Shown: piece after piece, positions 5,932-6,960 of the stretch
How positions within the stretch are numbered: the first letter of the stretch is position 1
Layout of the letters: every line of letters begins with the position of its first letter
Assembly (NCBI GenBank): GCA_021775655.1
Contig: JAJFHK010000266.1
Coordinates: 1-6,960, forward strand
Direction of reading: 5' to 3'
DNA: 6,960 nucleotides
From: Filomicrobium sp.
GTDB taxonomy: Bacteria; Pseudomonadota; Alphaproteobacteria; Rhizobiales; Hyphomicrobiaceae
Notes under the pieces: generated by a model
What the model was told of the DNA's origin: nothing
The model's input: only the letters and a program-made list of their open reading frames with translations
Databases searched by the model: none
Program-made: the position numbers and the translations under genes

Positions 5932-6960
5932 ATGGCAGCTGAAAATGACGCAGGTGGGACTCATCCACAACATGGACAAGTCAAAAAGGTCGTGCTCGCC
6001 TACTCCGGAGGCTTGGACACCTCTATCATATTGAAATGGCTACAAGAAGCTTATGGTGCGGAGGTTGTTACGTTCACTGCCGATCTCGGCCAGGGCGAGG
6101 AACTGGAACCGGCTCGTAAGAAGGCCGAACTGCTTGGTATTAAAGAGGAAAATATCTTCATTGAGGACCTGCGCGAGGAATTCGTCGCCGATTATGTCTT
6201 TCCAATGATGCGGGCGAACGCGCTCTACGAAGGGGTCTACCTGCTGGGTACTTCGATCGCCCGTCCGCTGATCTCCAAGAGGCAGATTGAAATTGCACGG
6301 GCGACCGGCGCTGATGCGGTTTGTCATGGTGCGACCGGAAAAGGTAACGATCAGATCCGCTTCGAACTTGGCTATTACGCACTGGAGCCGTCGATCAAAA
6401 TCATAGCGCCGTGGAGGGAGTGGGACTTCAAAAGTCGCGAACATCTCATCGATTTTGCTGAAAAACATCAGATTCCAGTGCCGAAAGACAAACGCGGAGA
6501 GGCACCGTTCTCGGTCGACGCGAACCTCCTCCACTCCTCCTCCGAAGGCAAAGTTCTCGAAGACCCCGACGAAGAGGCCCCACCATACGTCTATATGCGG
6601 ACGGTGTCGCCGGAAGAGGCTCCGGATAAGCCAACGGTTATTTCGATCGGTTTCAAGAAGGGCGATGCGGTTTCCATCGACGGCGAGAACCTTTCGCCGG
6701 CAACGTTGTTGGAAAGGCTGAATGATCTTGGCCGTGACAACGGGATTGGAAGAATTGACCTCGTCGAGAACCGATTTGTTGGAATGAAATCGCGGGGCGT
6801 CTACGAAACGCCGGGCGGGACTATTTTGATTGCAGCGCATCGAGCGATGGAGAGCCTGACACTGGACCGGGGTGCGGCACACCTTAAAGATGAGTTGATG
6901 CCGCGATACGCCGAGCTGATCTACAATGGCTTTTGGTTTTCACCGGAACGCGAGATGCTG
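5932..6960 (+). CDS. argG: Argininosuccinate synthase (5' part)
   Basis: Joins citrulline and aspartate with ATP to give argininosuccinate, the penultimate step of arginine synthesis, in the cytoplasm as a homotetramer. The frame is open for 343 codons to the window edge; family members are about 400-410 residues, so some 60 C-terminal residues are missing. Visible are the N-type ATP pyrophosphatase loop AYSGGLDTS (23-31), DLGQGEE (51-57), the [15 protein letters not shown] segment (108-122), [14 protein letters not shown] (132-145), and the C-terminal-domain part [21 protein letters not shown] (269-289), whose residues lie at the citrulline/aspartate site. ATG 5932 is chosen because the conserved core begins about 16 residues later and GGGAG (5914-5918) lies 13 bases ahead; the short extension [15 protein letters not shown] is variable. 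An ATG at 5903 is out of frame. Nothing is truncated except by the window. Confidence 0.98.
   Translation, partial: MAAENDAGGTHPQHGQVKKVVLAYSGGLDTSIILKWLQEAYGAEVVTFTADLGQGEELEPARKKAELLGIKEENIFIEDLREEFVADYVFPMMRANALYEGVYLLGTSIARPLISKRQIEIARATGADAVCHGATGKGNDQIRFELGYYALEPSIKIIAPWREWDFKSREHLIDFAEKHQIPVPKDKRGEAPFSVDANLLHSSSEGKVLEDPDEEAPPYVYMRTVSPEEAPDKPTVISIGFKKGDAVSIDGENLSPATLLERLNDLGRDNGIGRIDLVENRFVGMKSRGVYETPGGTILIAAHRAMESLTLDRGAAHLKDELMPRYAELIYNGFWFSPEREML

Noticed and set aside
5903..6031. ATG upstream of argG opening a short overlapping frame
   Set aside because: Out of frame with argG, ends within its ATP loop region, and the peptide shows nothing recognisable.
6040..6882. 280-codon ORF antisense to argG
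   Set aside because: It lies wholly inside the conserved argG frame; its composition is that of a reverse-strand shadow of a GC-biased gene.

Overview
This window looks like ordinary chromosomal sequence from an alphaproteobacterium, most likely of the Hyphomicrobiales (rhizobial) side. That assignment is inference. It rests on moderately high GC, the protein flavour of HisH, RlmN and ArgG, a phasin-like gene with TTGC/GCAA dyads in front of it, and a TTGCCG-N16-TATAGT promoter of alphaproteobacterial style. I see no insertion sequence, integrase, phage gene, CRISPR array, rRNA or intact tRNA.

Layout, left to right: (1) the 3' end of hisH (histidine biosynthesis, + strand). (2) A convergent minus-strand gene for a membrane protein fused to a spermidine-synthase-like domain. 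(3) After a 174-base divergent gap, rlmN (23S rRNA/tRNA adenine-C2 methyltransferase, + strand). (4) Two small four-helix membrane proteins that look like diverged tandem paralogues. (5) A 200-base leader region with two TTGC/GCAA dyads spaced 21 bp apart, a hairpin and a possible 26-codon leader ORF, leading into a methionine-rich phasin-like gene. (6) A convergent junction with a very strong GC hairpin and a terminator-like hairpin plus T-run. (7) A minus-strand gene for a small exported, basic protein with a duplicated four-cysteine unit. (8) A divergent promoter region, then argG (argininosuccinate synthase), which runs off the right edge.

The three firmly identified genes are housekeeping (histidine, arginine, ribosome and tRNA modification). 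The accessory interest lies between 3.3 and 5.8 kb, where four proteins have no firm assignment. I find no coherent new multi-gene system. The best leads are the dyad pair before the phasin-like gene, which suggests polyhydroxyalkanoate-linked control, the paralogous membrane pair behind rlmN, and the duplicated eight-cysteine secreted protein.
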